Shown here: positions 52,647 to 61,174 of the stretch, piece by piece
Layout of the letters: each line of letters opens with the position of its first letter
Numbering within the stretch: position 1 is the stretch's first letter
Assembly: GCA_022821685.1 (NCBI GenBank)
Contig: JAJEDD010000005.1
Location: forward strand, 1-64,000
From: Acidimicrobiia bacterium
GTDB taxonomy: Bacteria; Actinomycetota; Acidimicrobiia; Acidimicrobiales; Aldehydirespiratoraceae
Length of the DNA stretch: 64,000 nt
Reading direction: 5' to 3'
The notes under the pieces: generated by a model
What the model saw: the letters and a program-made list of their open reading frames with translations, nothing else
Databases searched by the model: none
Told to the model about the DNA's origin: nothing
Made by a program: the position numbers and the translations under genes

Positions 52647-52689
52647 GGTCTGCCAATAAGTGTGAACAATACAGTAATAGGTACAGCCG
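52647..52689 (-). promoter_or_regulatory. Likely promoter of the cluster B oxygenase operon
   Basis: A 43 bp AT-rich gap with AATAAGTGTGAACAATACAG and AGTAATAGG on the plus strand, standing out from the GC-rich surroundings. ATAAGT is shared with the 47498 region. Confidence 0.4.
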
Positions 52690-54759
52690 CTATGTGCCTG
52701 CCGCTCTCCAGGAAATCACCGTGGTGTAGCGGTTGGTGGCCAGCGCCTCGGGCTGACCGTCGGTGCCGGCGGGGCCGGTGAGGGTCAGCTCCACCGCCAA
52801 GGGGCCGACCCGGGTGACGGCCGGGACCACCACCGAGAGCCAGCCCACCAGCACGCAGTCGTCGGCGCCGGCGGTGCCGCCCCAGCGCTGCTGGCGGATC
52901 ACGGCGCCGTCGGGACCCACCACCCTGGCCTGCACCTGCATGCCGGGCACGTCGGCCCGGGTGTCGTTCACCACATGGACGGCCAGATTAAGCACCTCGC
53001 CGGCCCGCACGCTCTCGGGCAGCTGATCGGCCACCACGACCAGCGGGCGGCAGGCCTCCACCAGCGCCCACCACCCCGGCTTGGGCCGGCGCAACCCGTC
53101 CAGCACGCCGAAGCCGCCGCCAGAACCGGCCGCGGCGGCGTCGGTGGCGGCGCCTGCGTCGGCTAGGGCGTGCAGCAGGAAACCCCCGGTGGGCCGGTAC
53201 TTCAGCCGCCGGAGGGTCTCGATGGTCGTCTTGACCACGTCGGGCTGGTCGTCGGCCACCGGCGTGCCGAACGCCGACACGAACCGGGCCATGGCCGGCA
53301 CCCGGGCCAGCACCGGACCGGCATCGGCGGCCCGGCCCCCGTGCAGCCCGAACCAGAGCTCGCTGGTGGTGCCGTCCAGCAGCGGGGCGCGGGGCGGCAC
53401 GCCGGTGTGGGACACCACCGGGCGGGAGCCGTCGCAGCGGTCGAGCACCCGGCCCAGCCGCCGGTCGAGCACGTCGCGGTTCCATGACGGCCCCTGGCGG
53501 CGAACCACCGCCGGTGTGCGGCCGGGGCGGCGGGCCCGGGAGTACGGCTGGTCGTGCGCGCACCACACCGCCACCGAGGGCCGGTGGCCCAGCAGGTCGA
53601 CGGCCTCCCGGGCCTGGCGGCGGGCCTCGTCGACGACGCTGCGGCTCATGAGGCCGCGGATCGGCAGGTCCTGCCACACCAGCACGCCCAACTCGTCGGC
53701 CGCGTCGTACAGCTCGGGCCGGGCGATGTGAGCGACCGGCCGCACCAGGTCGAGGCCGGCGTTGCGGGCGGCCCGGATGTCGTCGGCCACCTCCGATGCC
53801 GTGGCCGCACCCGGAAGCGGCCGGGTGGGCAGCAGGTTGGCGCCCTTGACGAACAGCCTCTCACCGTTGACGTGCAGCACCCAGCGGCGCATCGACACCG
53901 ACCGAAACCCGATGCGAAAACGGCGGCGGTCGTGCACCTCGGCGCCGGCGCCAGCAACGGCGGCCAGCTCCAGTTCGCACAGTTGCTGCTCGCCCAGCGA
54001 GTGGGGCCACCACAGCGGAGGATCGGCGATCTCGACGCTCCACTCCACCCGGTTCTCCCCTGCGGCGGCGTGATGGCTGTGGGTGCGCTCGGTGCCGGCC
54101 ACCCGGGTGCGCAGATCAACCGGGCCGCTGCCGGGCACATCCAGCACCACCCTCAGCTCCAGCCGGGCATTGGTCCCGCCCCGGCCTCCGACGCTGACGT
54201 CGGCGCACACTGCTCTGGCATGGCGGATGGAGATCGGCCCGGTCGCCCGCAACCGGACCGGCCGCCACACGCCGCCCACGATCAGATCGTCGACCCCGCA
54301 CAGCTCGGGATCCTGCAGAGCGCCGGTTAGCAGGGTGCGATTGTCGGGGTCGCCGAAGCGGCGGCAGGTGGCCTCGATGGCCAGCAGGTGCTCGGAGCGG
54401 GCCGCCAATTGCTCGGTCACCTCCAGCTCGTGGGGCACGAAGTATCCGTCGGTATGGCCCAGATAGGCGCCGTCGAGCCAGACATCGCCCTGCTGGGCCA
54501 GCCCCTCGAGCCGCAGCCACCACCTGGTGCCGTCGAGCTTGCTGTCGGCCTCCCGAGCCCAGGCCGCAACCGATGGCCCCTCGAACCGGTGGCGGTACAG
54601 CACCGACTCCTCGGCGGCCAGACCGGCGGCCTCGTCGCCAGCCCAATGGCTCGGCACCGGCATGGTCGCCCAGCCCGAGTCGTCGTGGTCGAACTCGTGG
54701 AACGTGCGCCGCCGTGAATCGGTGGCCGCCGCGACCCGCCACGTCCCACCCAGGTCCAC
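52690..54759 (-). CDS. GH2-family glycosidase fold, probably inactive
   Basis: A 689-residue protein with the GH2 layout: sugar-binding domain (WWLRLEGLAQQGDVWLDGAYLG), immunoglobulin-like domain, then the barrel. In active enzymes the acid/base lies in WCGxNE and the nucleophile in SEFG. Here the first reads WCAHDQ (Gln404 in place of Glu) and the second SAFG (Ala496 in place of Glu), while the surroundings (ARFVSAFGTP, LKYRPTGGFLLHAL) are well kept. It is probably a non-catalytic carbohydrate-binding protein. No signal peptide. GTG start at 54759. It is upstream of the cluster B oxygenases on the same strand. Confidence 0.78.
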   Translation of the reverse strand: MDLGGTWRVAAATDSRRRTFHEFDHDDSGWATMPVPSHWAGDEAAGLAAEESVLYRHRFEGPSVAAWAREADSKLDGTRWWLRLEGLAQQGDVWLDGAYLGHTDGYFVPHELEVTEQLAARSEHLLAIEATCRRFGDPDNRTLLTGALQDPELCGVDDLIVGGVWRPVRLRATGPISIRHARAVCADVSVGGRGGTNARLELRVVLDVPGSGPVDLRTRVAGTERTHSHHAAAGENRVEWSVEIADPPLWWPHSLGEQQLCELELAAVAGAGAEVHDRRRFRIGFRSVSMRRWVLHVNGERLFVKGANLLPTRPLPGAATASEVADDIRAARNAGLDLVRPVAHIARPELYDAADELGVLVWQDLPIRGLMSRSVVDEARRQAREAVDLLGHRPSVAVWCAHDQPYSRARRPGRTPAVVRRQGPSWNRDVLDRRLGRVLDRCDGSRPVVSHTGVPPRAPLLDGTTSELWFGLHGGRAADAGPVLARVPAMARFVSAFGTPVADDQPDVVKTTIETLRRLKYRPTGGFLLHALADAGAATDAAAAGSGGGFGVLDGLRRPKPGWWALVEACRPLVVVADQLPESVRAGEVLNLAVHVVNDTRADVPGMQVQARVVGPDGAVIRQQRWGGTAGADDCVLVGWLSVVVPAVTRVGPLAVELTLTGPAGTDGQPEALATNRYTTVISWRAAGT

Positions 54760-54809
54760 CGCCTCAAGCTAGCGCCCACCCCCACCGCCCCAGTCCCGAG
54801 GCACAGGCT

Positions 54810-54846
54810 CAGGACCGACTCGCTCGTCGATTCGCTCGGCCTCTAG
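54810..54846 (-). repeat. R1 repeat, end fragment
   Basis: ATTCGCTCGGCCTCTAG and adjacent bases match the right end of R1; the rest is missing. Located just upstream of the MoxR-like gene. Confidence 0.45.
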
Positions 54847-54857
54847 GGTTCCCGGCG

Positions 54858-56312
54858 ATGTCTGTGCCCTCATCGACCACGCTCGGCGAGTTGCGGGCCT
54901 CCGGTTGGACGTCGGTGACGGTGCGCGCTGAGCTGCGCCGCAACGCGGTGGAGCGCATCCGCTCCGGCCGGCCCCTGTTCGACGATGTGCTCGGCTACCA
55001 CAACACCGTCGTCCCCCAGGTGGAGAACGCCCTGCTGGCTGGCCACGACATGATCATGCTGGGGGAGCGGGGCCAGGCCAAGACCCGCATGATCCGCGGC
55101 CTCGTCGGCCTGCTCGACGAGTGGTTGCCGATCATCGCCACCTCCGAGATCAACGACGACCCCTACGCCCCGGTCTCGGCCCACGCCCGGGCTCTGGTGG
55201 CCGAGCACGGCGACGACACCCCCATCGCCTGGATCCACCGAGACGACCGCTACGGCGAGAAGCTGGCCACCCCCGACACGTCCATCGCCGACCTCATCGG
55301 CGAGGTCGACCCCATCAAGGTGGCCGAGGGCCGGTACCTGTCCGACGAGCTCACCCTGCACTACGGGCTGGTGCCCCGCACCAACCGGGGGATCTTCGCC
55401 ATCAACGAGCTGCCCGACCTCGCCGAGCGCATCCAGGTGGGCCTGCTCAACGTGCTGGAGGAGCGAGACGTCCAGATCCGCGGCTACAAGGTCAGACTGC
55501 CCCTCGACGTGGTGTTGGTGGCCTCGGCCAACCCCGAGGACTACACCAACCGGGGCCGCATTATCACGCCGCTCAAGGACCGCTTCGGGGCCCAGATCCG
55601 CACCCACTATCCGCTCGACGCCGGCACCGAGATCGCCATCGTGGAGCAGGAGGCCTACGTCGGCTCGGTCGGGGCCGGGCCCGGCGACGAAGACGACGGC
55701 CGCGACCCCACCGGCGTGGCCGTGACCGTGCCGTCGTTCATGACCCGCATCGTGGTGGCGCTCACCCGGGCGGCCCGGTCCAGCTCGCATGTGTCGCAGC
55801 GCTCGGGAGTGTCGGTGCGGCTCAGCATCTCCAACACCGAGACGATGGTGGCCAACGCGGTGCGCCGCAGTCTGCGCACCGGCGCCGACCACGCCGCTCC
55901 CCGGGTGACCGACCTCGAGGCGCTCGCCTCATCGACCGCGGGCAAGGTCGAGATCGAGACCCTGGAGGAGGGTCGCGAGGCCGAGATTCTGGAGCGGCTG
56001 GTCGATTCTGCGGTGCTGTCGGTGTTCAAGGACACCGTGCCGCCCGACCTCCACCGGGCCGTGGTGGACGCCTTCGAGGAGGACCTGGTGGTGGACGTGG
56101 GCGACGACGTGGCCGACGCCGACTACGCAGGCCTGCTGGCCACCGTCCCGGCCCTGACCGCCCCCGTGCAGGCTCTGCTGGCCGACGACGAGGCGGCCGA
56201 GTCGCCCGCCGTGGTCGCCTCCGCGGTGGAGCTCGTGCTGGAGGGCTTGCACCTCTCGAAGCGCCTCAACAAGGACGCCCAAGGCCCCCGCGCCCAATAC
56301 CGCGCCCGCTAA
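54858..56312 (+). CDS. MoxR/magnesium chelatase-like AAA+ ATPase
   Basis: A 484-residue AAA+ ATPase of the ChlI/MoxR type. Walker A is LGERGQAKT near residue 73, Walker B is GIFAINELPDL, and the helix-2 insert with DTSIADLIGEVDPIKV is present. Such ATPases work with VWA-domain proteins to assemble or activate other proteins, often by metal insertion. The fitting partner is at 61175, about 5 kb away on the same strand. Start is the ATG at 54858. Confidence 0.87.
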   Translation: MSVPSSTTLGELRASGWTSVTVRAELRRNAVERIRSGRPLFDDVLGYHNTVVPQVENALLAGHDMIMLGERGQAKTRMIRGLVGLLDEWLPIIATSEINDDPYAPVSAHARALVAEHGDDTPIAWIHRDDRYGEKLATPDTSIADLIGEVDPIKVAEGRYLSDELTLHYGLVPRTNRGIFAINELPDLAERIQVGLLNVLEERDVQIRGYKVRLPLDVVLVASANPEDYTNRGRIITPLKDRFGAQIRTHYPLDAGTEIAIVEQEAYVGSVGAGPGDEDDGRDPTGVAVTVPSFMTRIVVALTRAARSSSHVSQRSGVSVRLSISNTETMVANAVRRSLRTGADHAAPRVTDLEALASSTAGKVEIETLEEGREAEILERLVDSAVLSVFKDTVPPDLHRAVVDAFEEDLVVDVGDDVADADYAGLLATVPALTAPVQALLADDEAAESPAVVASAVELVLEGLHLSKRLNKDAQGPRAQYRAR

Positions 56313-56350
56313 CCCGGCCCTCCGGCACGGCCCGCTGCCCCGGCGCTCGC

Positions 56351-56402
56351 CGAAATTGATGACGAAACCGCCGCTATAGGTCCAATATCCGCATCAATTT
56401 CG
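56351..56402. repeat. R3 palindromic repeat, copy 3
   Basis: Inverse orientation to copies 1 and 2, with the same 11 bp ends. It fills the space between the convergent MoxR-like and GH1-like genes. Confidence 0.75.
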
Positions 56403-56409
56403 GGGGCGG

Positions 56410-57615
56410 CTAGCTCCGGGCACTATCCGAGATCGCCGCGGCCACACGCTGGGCCGACGGCTTGACGACCCGGTCGCGGCCGATCAGGCCCCGGGGGGCG
56501 CCGAACCCGAGGGCCCACTCGTAGCCGTCGACCGCGCTGTCGTGGAAGTAGCCCCGCAGGCCCGCGGCCGCGGCGTCGGCCACCACCGCCATGGAGGCGT
56601 CCAGCAGCGTGTCGCGCCAGTCGTCGTCATCGGTGGCCACCCCGTGGGCGGCTACCACCACGCCCCGGTCCGGTATCGCGTCCAGCGCCCGCGCCACCGC
56701 CTCACCCAGCTCGGCCGGCTCCGGGGCGAAGCCCGCGCTCGAGCGACGGGCCGACGCCGGCCAGCTCACCAGGCCGCCCGCCTCAGTCACCCCCACCGGA
56801 TGGTCGTGGCTCAAGCCCACTAGCTCCGGGCCCTTCTCGAAGCTCGGTGCGGCCACCGGCGCCCGTCCCGTCACCTCCACCGCGCCTTCTCGCAACGCCC
56901 GGGTCCATGTGCCCCACAGCAGTTCGTCCCAGCGGCGGGTCTCGATGTCGGCCGCGTGGGCGTGCTCACGCTCGACCGGCGCGGGGTGCAACGTCGGCGC
57001 GCCGAACACCGCCATCACCGGCTGCGCCCCCGACTCCAGCAGCCGGCACGCCTCGTGCAGCGCCAGTATCGCCCCCTCGGCCGCTTCGGCTGCCGCCTCC
57101 GAGCTGCGGCGTCCCGGCGGCCGGGAGCCGAGCCCGTAGCCCCGCACCGCCCAGCCGATCGGGTCGTCGATCGGGCACCAGCCCGCGGCCCGCCCGTCGA
57201 ACGCTTCGGCCATGCGGTCGACGTGGCGGGCCCACCATCGCCGCCGGGCGACCTCGTCGGCGTGGCCGCCCTCGTCGTCGGTGTACCAGCCGGGCAGCGA
57301 CGTGTGCTGCAGTGTGATCCAGACGCCCAGGCCCTCGGCCGCCGCGGCGTCGACGATGTCGAGGTAGCGGTCGAGGGCGTCGCTGTCGACCCGGCCCGCG
57401 GCCGGCTCCACCCGGGCCCACTCCACCGTCAGCCGCAGGCTGTTGAGCCCGAGCCGAGCCAGCTGGGCCAGATCGTCGCGGAAGTCCCGGGCGAACCCGG
57501 CGCCGTCACCCGAGCGCGGCGCCCGCCCGTCGCGCTCCCAAACCGACCAGTCGGCCGCGGGCGCCACCCCCTCGGCCGACACCGACGACGCCCCCGCCCC
57601 CCACAGGAAAGACAC
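56410..57615 (-). CDS. GH1-family glycosidase fold, probably inactive
   Basis: A 401-residue protein with the fold landmarks of GH1 beta-glucosidases, including SFLWGAGASS, LRLTVEWARVEP, and GYGLGSRPPG. The acid/base motif NEP is replaced by DDP (Asp150-Asp151) and the nucleophile motif TENG by AAHG (Ala323 at the Glu position); the usual HWSLxDNYEW reads HDSAVDGYEW. Both catalytic glutamates thus appear lost. It could bind a sugar without cutting it. Start is the GTG at 57615 with GGAG upstream. The stop of the MaoC-like gene lies 26 bp before. Confidence 0.78.
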   Translation of the reverse strand: MSFLWGAGASSVSAEGVAPAADWSVWERDGRAPRSGDGAGFARDFRDDLAQLARLGLNSLRLTVEWARVEPAAGRVDSDALDRYLDIVDAAAAEGLGVWITLQHTSLPGWYTDDEGGHADEVARRRWWARHVDRMAEAFDGRAAGWCPIDDPIGWAVRGYGLGSRPPGRRSSEAAAEAAEGAILALHEACRLLESGAQPVMAVFGAPTLHPAPVEREHAHAADIETRRWDELLWGTWTRALREGAVEVTGRAPVAAPSFEKGPELVGLSHDHPVGVTEAGGLVSWPASARRSSAGFAPEPAELGEAVARALDAIPDRGVVVAAHGVATDDDDWRDTLLDASMAVVADAAAAGLRGYFHDSAVDGYEWALGFGAPRGLIGRDRVVKPSAQRVAAAISDSARS

Positions 57616-57641
57616 GCCCGTCTCCGCCGCCGGGGAGGGGC

Positions 57642-58481
57642 TCAGCGGGTGGTGAACACGCCGGCGTCGAACACCACCCGGTCGCCCACACAGGTCTGGA
57701 ACACGGTGGTTTGGCCGTCCACCCACATGCGCACATCGAGCCGCTGTCCCGGCAACACCGGCGCCTTGAACCGTCCGCCCATCGAGGCGAACCGGGCCGG
57801 ATCGCTGTCGCACAGCGTGTGCAGCAGCGCCCGTCCGGTCACCCCGAAGGTGCACAGGCCGTGCAGGATCGGGGTGTCGAACCCGGCCAGGGCCGAGAAC
57901 GAGGGATCGGAGTGCAGCGGGTTGCGGTCGCCGTTGAGGCGGTAGAGCAGAGCCTGGTCGGTGCGGGTGTCGTAGCCCGCTACATGGTCGGGGGCTCGGT
58001 CGGGCTGCTTCCAAGTGCTGGACGGACCCCGGTCGCCGCCCCAGCCGCCCTCGCCCGAGATGAACAGCCCGGCCCGGCTAGTCCACAGCGGCTCGCCTTC
58101 GTGGCTGCGGACGCTGGTCTCCAGCACCACCAGCGCCGCCTTGACCTTGTCGTAGATGGCGGCCACCCGCGACTGGGCCAGCGCCGAGCCGGCCGCGGGC
58201 AGCTCCCGGTGGAGCTCGATGTGCTGATCGCCGTGCAGCAGCGCGGCCAAGTTGAAGTCGCCGTAGTCGGGCATTCCGCCCCGGCCGAGGACCACCGCCT
58301 GGGTGGGCAGCACCCGCTGGGGCACGTCACGGGTGTTCTCGGTGGTGAACTCCAGCTCGAAACCGGTGGGATCCGACGCACCGGCCCCCACGCCGAGGGC
58401 ATAGAGCATGCTGTCCTTGGCGGTCCAGCTGATCTCGGACTCTTCTCCCACCGCGCCCACGGCATCGGGATTGATGGGCAT
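57642..58481 (-). CDS. MaoC-like enoyl-CoA hydratase 2 family protein
   Basis: A 279-residue double hot-dog protein of the MaoC/enoyl-CoA hydratase 2 family. The hydratase-2 motif is complete in YRLNGDRNPLHSDPSF followed by PILHGLCTFG, with Asp and His as catalytic pair. It would hydrate trans-2-enoyl-CoA to (R)-3-hydroxyacyl-CoA, as in fatty-acid or sterol side-chain breakdown. Start is the ATG at 58481 with GGAGG ahead. It is followed on the same strand by the GH1-like gene. Confidence 0.88.
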   Translation of the reverse strand: MPINPDAVGAVGEESEISWTAKDSMLYALGVGAGASDPTGFELEFTTENTRDVPQRVLPTQAVVLGRGGMPDYGDFNLAALLHGDQHIELHRELPAAGSALAQSRVAAIYDKVKAALVVLETSVRSHEGEPLWTSRAGLFISGEGGWGGDRGPSSTWKQPDRAPDHVAGYDTRTDQALLYRLNGDRNPLHSDPSFSALAGFDTPILHGLCTFGVTGRALLHTLCDSDPARFASMGGRFKAPVLPGQRLDVRMWVDGQTTVFQTCVGDRVVFDAGVFTTR

Positions 58482-58528
58482 GGCACCTCCACCCATAGTC
58501 GAAGCGGTAGCCGGCCCACGCTAACGGG

Positions 58529-60370
58529 ATGCTGCGGCGTACCATCGTGAGGGTGATCAGCCGCCGAGACGCCGCCTTCGGCTCGCGCCACGACTGCGAC
58601 TTGGATGCCTTCGCCTCACTGGTTGAGCAGCCGGTTGAGCCGGCGGACTACCCGCTGGCCACACGGATCACCCAGGGCGTCCCCACCTACGACGCGGCCC
58701 CACTGGCCCACGGCCCCACCGGCGACACCGAGCACCGTCATGGGCTGCGGGCCGAGCTGGCCGCAGCTCTCGTCGACGGCCCCGGCATCGTCATGCTCGA
58801 GGGGGCGGTGCCTGCCGAGGCGGTGGACCGGGCATCGAGCGTGTTCTGGGACCTGATCGCGGCCCAGCACGCCCAAGGCGGGCTGGCCGGCGACCACTTC
58901 GCCAAGCCGGGCGCCAACGACCGGGTGTGGAACGCGCTGGAGAAGCTGGCGCTGGCCGATCCCGAGGCCTTCATCGACTACCACCGCTCCGACGCGGTGG
59001 CGTTGGTCTGCGAGGCCTGGCTGGGGCCCCGCTACCAGCTGACCGAGCAGGTGAACGTGGTCAATCCGGGCGGCGAGGCCCAGCAGCCCCACCGCGACTA
59101 CCACATGGGCTTCCTCACCGACGACGAGGCCGAGCGCTTCCCCCTTCAGGCTCACCGGCTGTCGCCGCTGCTGACCCTCCAGGGCGCCATCGCCCACTGC
59201 GACATGGGCGTCGAGACCGGCCCCACTATGTATCTGCCGCACTCCCACAAGTATGAGCTGGGCTATCTGGCGTGGCGCCGCCCCGAGTTCATCGACTACT
59301 TCGTCCAGCATCGGGTGCAGCTGCCGCTGCGCCCCGGCGATGCCGTGTTCTTCAGTCCGGCCATGTTCCACGCCGCGGGCCACAACCGCACCGCCGACGT
59401 GTACCGCATGGCCAACCTGCTGCAGATCTCCTCGGCGTTCGGCCGGGCCACCGAGGCCGTGGACCGGGCTCGCATGGTCAACGCTGTCTACGCGTCGCTG
59501 CGGTCCAGGGTGGCCGCCGGCCTGGACCGGGCCGCGGCGGCCAACGTGGTGGCGGCCTGCGCCGAGGGCTATGCCTTCCCCACCAACCTCGACCTCGACC
59601 AGCCGGTGGACGGCCTGGCCCCGCCGTCGCAGGCCGACCTGATGAACCGAGCCCTCGACGAGGACTGGACCCCCAACCACCTGCAACACGAGCTGGCCCA
59701 ACACACCGCACGCCACCGCAGCACAGCGGGAGCCGCCAACCAGCCCGTCGCACCCGACACCCTTCACCCCAGCGACGAGGCACAGCTCAACCAGACTGCC
59801 AAGTCAAAGAGCGCGGCTCAGGCCGGCGAGGTCGCTAGAGCTGAGAGCGCGGCCCAATCCGGTGACACCGCCCAGGCAGAGGCTTGTGAGCGACCCGGTG
59901 CGGGTACGGCCCTGGCAGTTGGCACCACTGGCCAGGCTGACCGACCACGCATGACGGTGGGCGAACTGCTGGCCGAGGCCCGCCACGGCCTCCGGCGGCT
60001 CACCGCGGCCGAGCTTGCCGAGCAGCTGGAATCCGACCCGGAAGATCGGCCGCTGGTGATTGATATCCGAGACCGCGACGACCGTGAGCGCACCGGCATG
60101 ATCCCCGGCTCTTTGAGCATCCCGCTGATGGTGCTGCAGTGGCGCTGCGATCCAACTTCGGGCGACTCGCATCCCGCGGTGCACTCCCTCGACCGGCCGC
60201 TGGTGACTGTGTGCAACGAGGGCTACACATCAAGTTTCGCGGCCGCCTCACTGAAGCGTCTCGGCTTCGAGCGGGCCACCGACCTCGAAGGCGGCATCGA
60301 AGGCTGGGCCAGAGCCGGCCTCCCTCTAGTCGGCAGTCGCGGCCCCATGCGTTCGGGGCCGCGAGCCTGA
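58529..60370 (+). CDS. PhyH oxygenase-rhodanese fusion protein
   Basis: A 613-residue fusion. Residues about 75-350 are a PhyH-type Fe(II)/2-oxoglutarate oxygenase with His188 and Asp190 (QPHRDYHMGF) and a distal His281 (AMFHAAGHNR). Residues 395-475 form an Ala/Gln/Glu-rich linker. Residues about 485-605 are a rhodanese domain with IDIRDRDDRERTGMIPGS and the active-site Cys562 in VTVCNEGYTSS. Rhodanese domains carry sulfur as a persulfide. The mix suggests oxidation of a sulfur-containing substrate or redox sensing, but no such fusion is known to me. No neighbour clarifies it. Confidence 0.82.
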   Translation: MLRRTIVRVISRRDAAFGSRHDCDLDAFASLVEQPVEPADYPLATRITQGVPTYDAAPLAHGPTGDTEHRHGLRAELAAALVDGPGIVMLEGAVPAEAVDRASSVFWDLIAAQHAQGGLAGDHFAKPGANDRVWNALEKLALADPEAFIDYHRSDAVALVCEAWLGPRYQLTEQVNVVNPGGEAQQPHRDYHMGFLTDDEAERFPLQAHRLSPLLTLQGAIAHCDMGVETGPTMYLPHSHKYELGYLAWRRPEFIDYFVQHRVQLPLRPGDAVFFSPAMFHAAGHNRTADVYRMANLLQISSAFGRATEAVDRARMVNAVYASLRSRVAAGLDRAAAANVVAACAEGYAFPTNLDLDQPVDGLAPPSQADLMNRALDEDWTPNHLQHELAQHTARHRSTAGAANQPVAPDTLHPSDEAQLNQTAKSKSAAQAGEVARAESAAQSGDTAQAEACERPGAGTALAVGTTGQADRPRMTVGELLAEARHGLRRLTAAELAEQLESDPEDRPLVIDIRDRDDRERTGMIPGSLSIPLMVLQWRCDPTSGDSHPAVHSLDRPLVTVCNEGYTSSFAAASLKRLGFERATDLEGGIEGWARAGLPLVGSRGPMRSGPRA

Positions 60371-60710
60371 TTTGAACCGTGACAGATCACCCTTGATCCC
60401 CCGCCTGCGGGGTGGTAGGGCTAAAGCCTGGAGTCCGCTCCGGCCCAGGCCGGGCACAAACGGGCGGCCCCGCGGTATTTCGTCTTGCTTTGAGATTGAG
60501 CGCTTCTGTCCAAACGCCGCGGGGTCGCTCCACCCTTGTGCAGCTATCTCGGTCAGTGCGGTGAGTGCATCATCTACTGTGTTATTGCCTTCTGTGTTTG
60601 ACTGCTCTAGGGTGCGTGCAATCCGTCGGCCGAAGCAAGGTCAGGCGGCATCGGAGCAGCCCGAGCGGGCGTCCCAGACCGAGCATCTCGAGCGGAACGG
60701 AGCGACTGCG
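60371..60710. other. Intergenic stretch without a supported gene
   Basis: An open frame runs through it into the next gene but is rich in Arg and Pro codons without similarity. A GC-rich inverted pair around CCCCGCGG (60470) and CCGCGGGG (60518) could form a long-range hairpin. No clear promoter was found. Confidence 0.4.
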
Positions 60711-61109
60711 ATGGCAGCAACACAGGCACAGCGCGCTGCGCTGTACACGACACTGGTGGACACTTTGGGCGACGAGGCCGCAGAAACCCTCATGTCAGAG
60801 TTGCCGCCTGGCGGCTGGGACCAGGTGGTCACCAAGAGCGCGCTGGCCGAGGGGCTCGCCGCCATTAACGGACAGCTCACGGCTTTGCGGGGCGAGATGC
60901 ACGAGGGGTTCGCGCGGGCTGCCAAGGAGCGCGCCGAAGGGTTTGCTCAGGCTGAAAAGGAGCGCGCCGAGGGGTTCGCGCGGGCTGACAGGGAGCGCGC
61001 CGAACTCATGAGGAGTCAGGCACGCCACATGTATGTTGTCGTGTCGGCCATCTGTGCGGCCACCGTCTCGATCTGGGTGGCCCTCTTCGTTGTCGCCATA
61101 GGGTCATAG
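60711..61109 (+). CDS. Small coiled-coil protein with C-terminal membrane anchor
   Basis: A 132-residue protein. Residues 1-45 form a conserved opening (LVDTLGDEAAETLMSELPPGGWDQVVTK), residues 46-105 a coiled coil with the repeated unit KERAEGFARA, and the end a membrane helix (VVVSAICAATVSIWVALFVVAIG). Short proteins with the same opening and a variable repeat region are frequent in actinobacterial genomes, but their role is unknown. Start is the ATG at 60711. Confidence 0.7.
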   Translation: MAATQAQRAALYTTLVDTLGDEAAETLMSELPPGGWDQVVTKSALAEGLAAINGQLTALRGEMHEGFARAAKERAEGFAQAEKERAEGFARADRERAELMRSQARHMYVVVSAICAATVSIWVALFVVAIGS

Positions 61110-61174
61110 CCACCGCACCCCTCCGCACGAAGGGACCCGCCGCTCGAAGCGGATATGACCGCTAGGGTCGGCTC

